Positions 4,382 to 5,655 of a DNA stretch of 5,655 bases are shown piece by piece (position 1 is the stretch's first letter; every line of letters begins with the position of its first letter). The stretch spans positions 1-5,655 of the forward strand of contig CADBLY010000028.1 of assembly GCA_902795725.1 (NCBI GenBank). Direction: 5' to 3'. The notes beneath the pieces are model-generated. The model was not told the origin of the DNA. It searched no databases and was given only the letters and a program-made list of their open reading frames with translations. The position numbers were made by a program, and so were the translations under genes. This stretch comes from an uncultured Erysipelotrichaceae bacterium. GTDB taxonomy: Bacteria > Bacillota_I > Bacilli_A > RF39 > UBA660.

Positions 4382-5263
4382 ATGAAAAAGAAAATGCTAT
4401 TTATAACTATTGTAGTAATTATATTATTAACTATATTATACGGATTAGGCTATAAAAAAGCCATGACTAAAGAAAAAGAAAAACCTATCGATTTAAACAC
4501 TTTAAAACCATTAATTGAACAAGATGATAATTATATCTTAACTAGTAAATATTATGAATTAAATACTACAGTAAAAAAAGACCAAATTAAAATAGTTTTT
4601 AAAAATGATGAACATCAAGGAACACTCAAAGGTCTATTAAATGATGATGTTTTATCTTTTGAAATAAAAAATAATGATGCTAATGCATTAATTAAAGCTA
4701 GTTTAATATATACCATTGTTGACTCATTAGGTCAAATAAATGGAAATGATAAAGGCTATGTATCCAGCATGTTAAGTAATTATGATTTAACATCATCCAC
4801 ACTAGATAAAGATGGTATTGAACTATCAAGTGATGATAAAACAAATATCTATGAGTTTAAAACTAATTATAAATTTAAATTAGGTGACATCAAGAAAAAT
4901 TATTATAAATTAAAAGATTTGAAGGAATATAAAGAATCATTAACCAATGAAGGATTTATACAAACAACAAAGGGAAATCTTATTCTATATAAGGATACAG
5001 ATTATCAAGGTAAAAATATTATATACTTATGCGAAAGCAATAAATTAACTAGTAGAACATATCATAGTTTATTAAATATCATTGAAACTATTTATGGTAA
5101 AGAATATAAAAACACCTTTAAAGAAAATTATCCCAAATTAACTACAGCATTAGTTTTAGATAAATTTGATATTACTTTGTTTTATCAACCAAGTTTAGAT
5201 GAAGTTATCAAAAAAATAACTACTGATAATTATAAAATATTAAAAATAACTATTAATAATTAA
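4382..5263 (+). CDS. Membrane-anchored exported protein of unknown function
   Basis: I do not recognise the family. With the start set at 4382 the protein has 293 residues: KKK, one hydrophobic helix (about 5-24), then a hydrophilic remainder. There is no lipobox cysteine, so it is probably an uncleaved N-terminal anchor with about 265 residues outside the cell. The outer part alternates short beta-like strands and helices (for example DQIKIVFKND, GTLKGLLNDDVLSFEIKN, KGNLILYKDTDYQGKNIIYL) and has one cysteine (C217). No catalytic signature or repeat is visible. It is divergent from the M15B peptidase gene and 33 nt upstream of an S11 D,D-carboxypeptidase gene. A cell-envelope role is suggested by that context and by the topology only. 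A hairpin that could act as its terminator starts 5 nt after the stop and reaches into the next gene. Confidence 0.8.
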   Translation: MKKKMLFITIVVIILLTILYGLGYKKAMTKEKEKPIDLNTLKPLIEQDDNYILTSKYYELNTTVKKDQIKIVFKNDEHQGTLKGLLNDDVLSFEIKNNDANALIKASLIYTIVDSLGQINGNDKGYVSSMLSNYDLTSSTLDKDGIELSSDDKTNIYEFKTNYKFKLGDIKKNYYKLKDLKEYKESLTNEGFIQTTKGNLILYKDTDYQGKNIIYLCESNKLTSRTYHSLLNIIETIYGKEYKNTFKENYPKLTTALVLDKFDITLFYQPSLDEVIKKITTDNYKILKITINN

Positions 5264-5267
5264 AAAT

Positions 5268-5319
5268 AATAAGCATACTTTTTATTAGGTGATAAAGTGA
5301 AGAAAGTATGCTTATTTTT
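5268..5319 (+). promoter_or_regulatory. 14-bp inverted repeat enclosing the RBS and start codon of the S11 carboxypeptidase gene
   Basis: AATAAGCATACTTT (5268-5281) and AAAGTATGCTTATT (5303-5316) are perfect reverse complements. The 21-nt loop between them holds the ribosome binding site AGGTGA (5287-5292) and the GTG start (5297-5299). The 3' arm runs into a T run (5315-5319). It could work as an intrinsic terminator for the upstream gene, as an attenuator, or as a fold that presents the ribosome binding site in a loop. The 3' arm encodes residues 3-7 of the carboxypeptidase. Confidence 0.65.
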
Positions 5320-5655
5320 AATAATTTTCTTTTTGTTCATTGGAATAGTAAAAGCTGAAGATTTAGCGCCCAATTCTAAAAGTGCGGTTATCTTAGAACA
5401 AACAACAGGGGAAGTATTATTTGAAAAAAATAGTCATGAGAAAATGGCTCCCGCCAGTATGACAAAGATTATGAGTTTACTTCTCATTATGGAAAATATA
5501 TATAAAGGAAACATTAAATGGGATGACATAGTAACTGTCTCAGAAAAAGCATCTAGCATGGGTGGCTCCCAGATTCTTCTTGAAACTAATGAGCAGATGA
5601 AAGTCGAAGATTTAGTAAAAGGAATATCTATTGCTAGTGGGAATGATGCTGTTGT
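5297..5655 (+). CDS. dacF: Start of an S11 D-alanyl-D-alanine carboxypeptidase (penicillin-binding protein), 3' end outside window
   Basis: The first 119 residues are visible. A signal peptide (about 1-20: KKVCLFLIIFFLFIGIVKA, with cleavage likely after KA) leads into the S11 transpeptidase-like fold. The family marks are SAVILEQTTGEVLFEKN, the active-site SxxK motif at S54-K57 (PASMTK) and SGN at 114-116 (the SxN motif). The KTG motif lies beyond the window. Enzymes of this family (DacA/DacF/PBP5 type) remove the terminal D-Ala of stem peptides at the outer face of the membrane and bind penicillin. The start is GTG at 5297, preceded by AGGTGA (5287-5292); no in-frame ATG precedes the signal sequence. 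The symbol dacF is given by similarity; dacA is equally possible. The gene is probably co-transcribed with the unknown exported protein upstream, subject to the enclosing hairpin. Confidence 0.9.
   Translation, partial: MKKVCLFLIIFFLFIGIVKAEDLAPNSKSAVILEQTTGEVLFEKNSHEKMAPASMTKIMSLLLIMENIYKGNIKWDDIVTVSEKASSMGGSQILLETNEQMKVEDLVKGISIASGNDAV

Overview
The window is strongly AT-rich, Gram-positive-type bacterial DNA. Shine-Dalgarno sites are clear (AAGGAG, GGGAGG, AGGTGA/GGTGAT, all complementary to the 3' end of Firmicutes 16S rRNA). The intrinsic terminators are short hairpins followed by T runs. The gene set (SufU, RNA polymerase omega, YihY/BrkB, D,D-carboxypeptidases) fits a low-GC Firmicutes/Bacilli lineage close to the Mollicutes (RF39- or Erysipelotrichales-like). 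Two things argue against a wall-less Mycoplasma: three putative wall-peptide carboxypeptidase genes, and TGA used as a stop (the yihY-like gene ends in TGA, and tryptophan is written TGG). The lineage is an inference; the sequence alone does not fix genus or species.

Left part (1-2280, + strand). The last codons of an Rpn/PDDEXK_2-type gene end at 88 and are followed by a good intrinsic terminator. A new promoter then drives sufU (Fe-S cluster assembly sulfurtransferase). A 165-aa protein of unknown function overlaps the 3' end of sufU by 35 nt and has its own strong ribosome binding site. After 85 nt come rpoZ (omega subunit) and, 2 nt after its stop, a six-helix YihY/BrkB-family membrane protein.

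Middle (2281-2769). This stretch has no intact gene. Its first 130 bases can fold into a chain of helices ending in a GC-rich TTCG-loop terminator, which suggests a small structured RNA or a structured 3' UTR. Its second half holds a decayed, internally deleted relic of the same Rpn family as the gene at position 1.

Right part (2770-5655). Two tandem M15B (VanY/LdcB-type) D,D-peptidase genes lie on the minus strand. The upstream copy is complete, with a membrane anchor, a helical stalk and a catalytic domain. The downstream copy is only the catalytic domain: it begins with GTG just after the first gene's terminator, with no visible ribosome binding site and no signal sequence. A divergent intergenic region leads to a plus-strand gene for a membrane-anchored exported protein of unknown function. 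The start of an S11 penicillin-binding D,D-carboxypeptidase (dacF/dacA type) follows and runs off the window. A perfect 14-bp inverted repeat encloses the ribosome binding site and start codon of this last gene.

Functionally, the right part looks like a peptidoglycan-trimming cluster (two unrelated D,D-carboxypeptidase folds plus an unknown anchored partner). The left part is housekeeping: Fe-S assembly and transcription. The items most worth a second look are the structured element at 2288-2412, the truncated M15B copy, and the hairpin around the S11 start codon.
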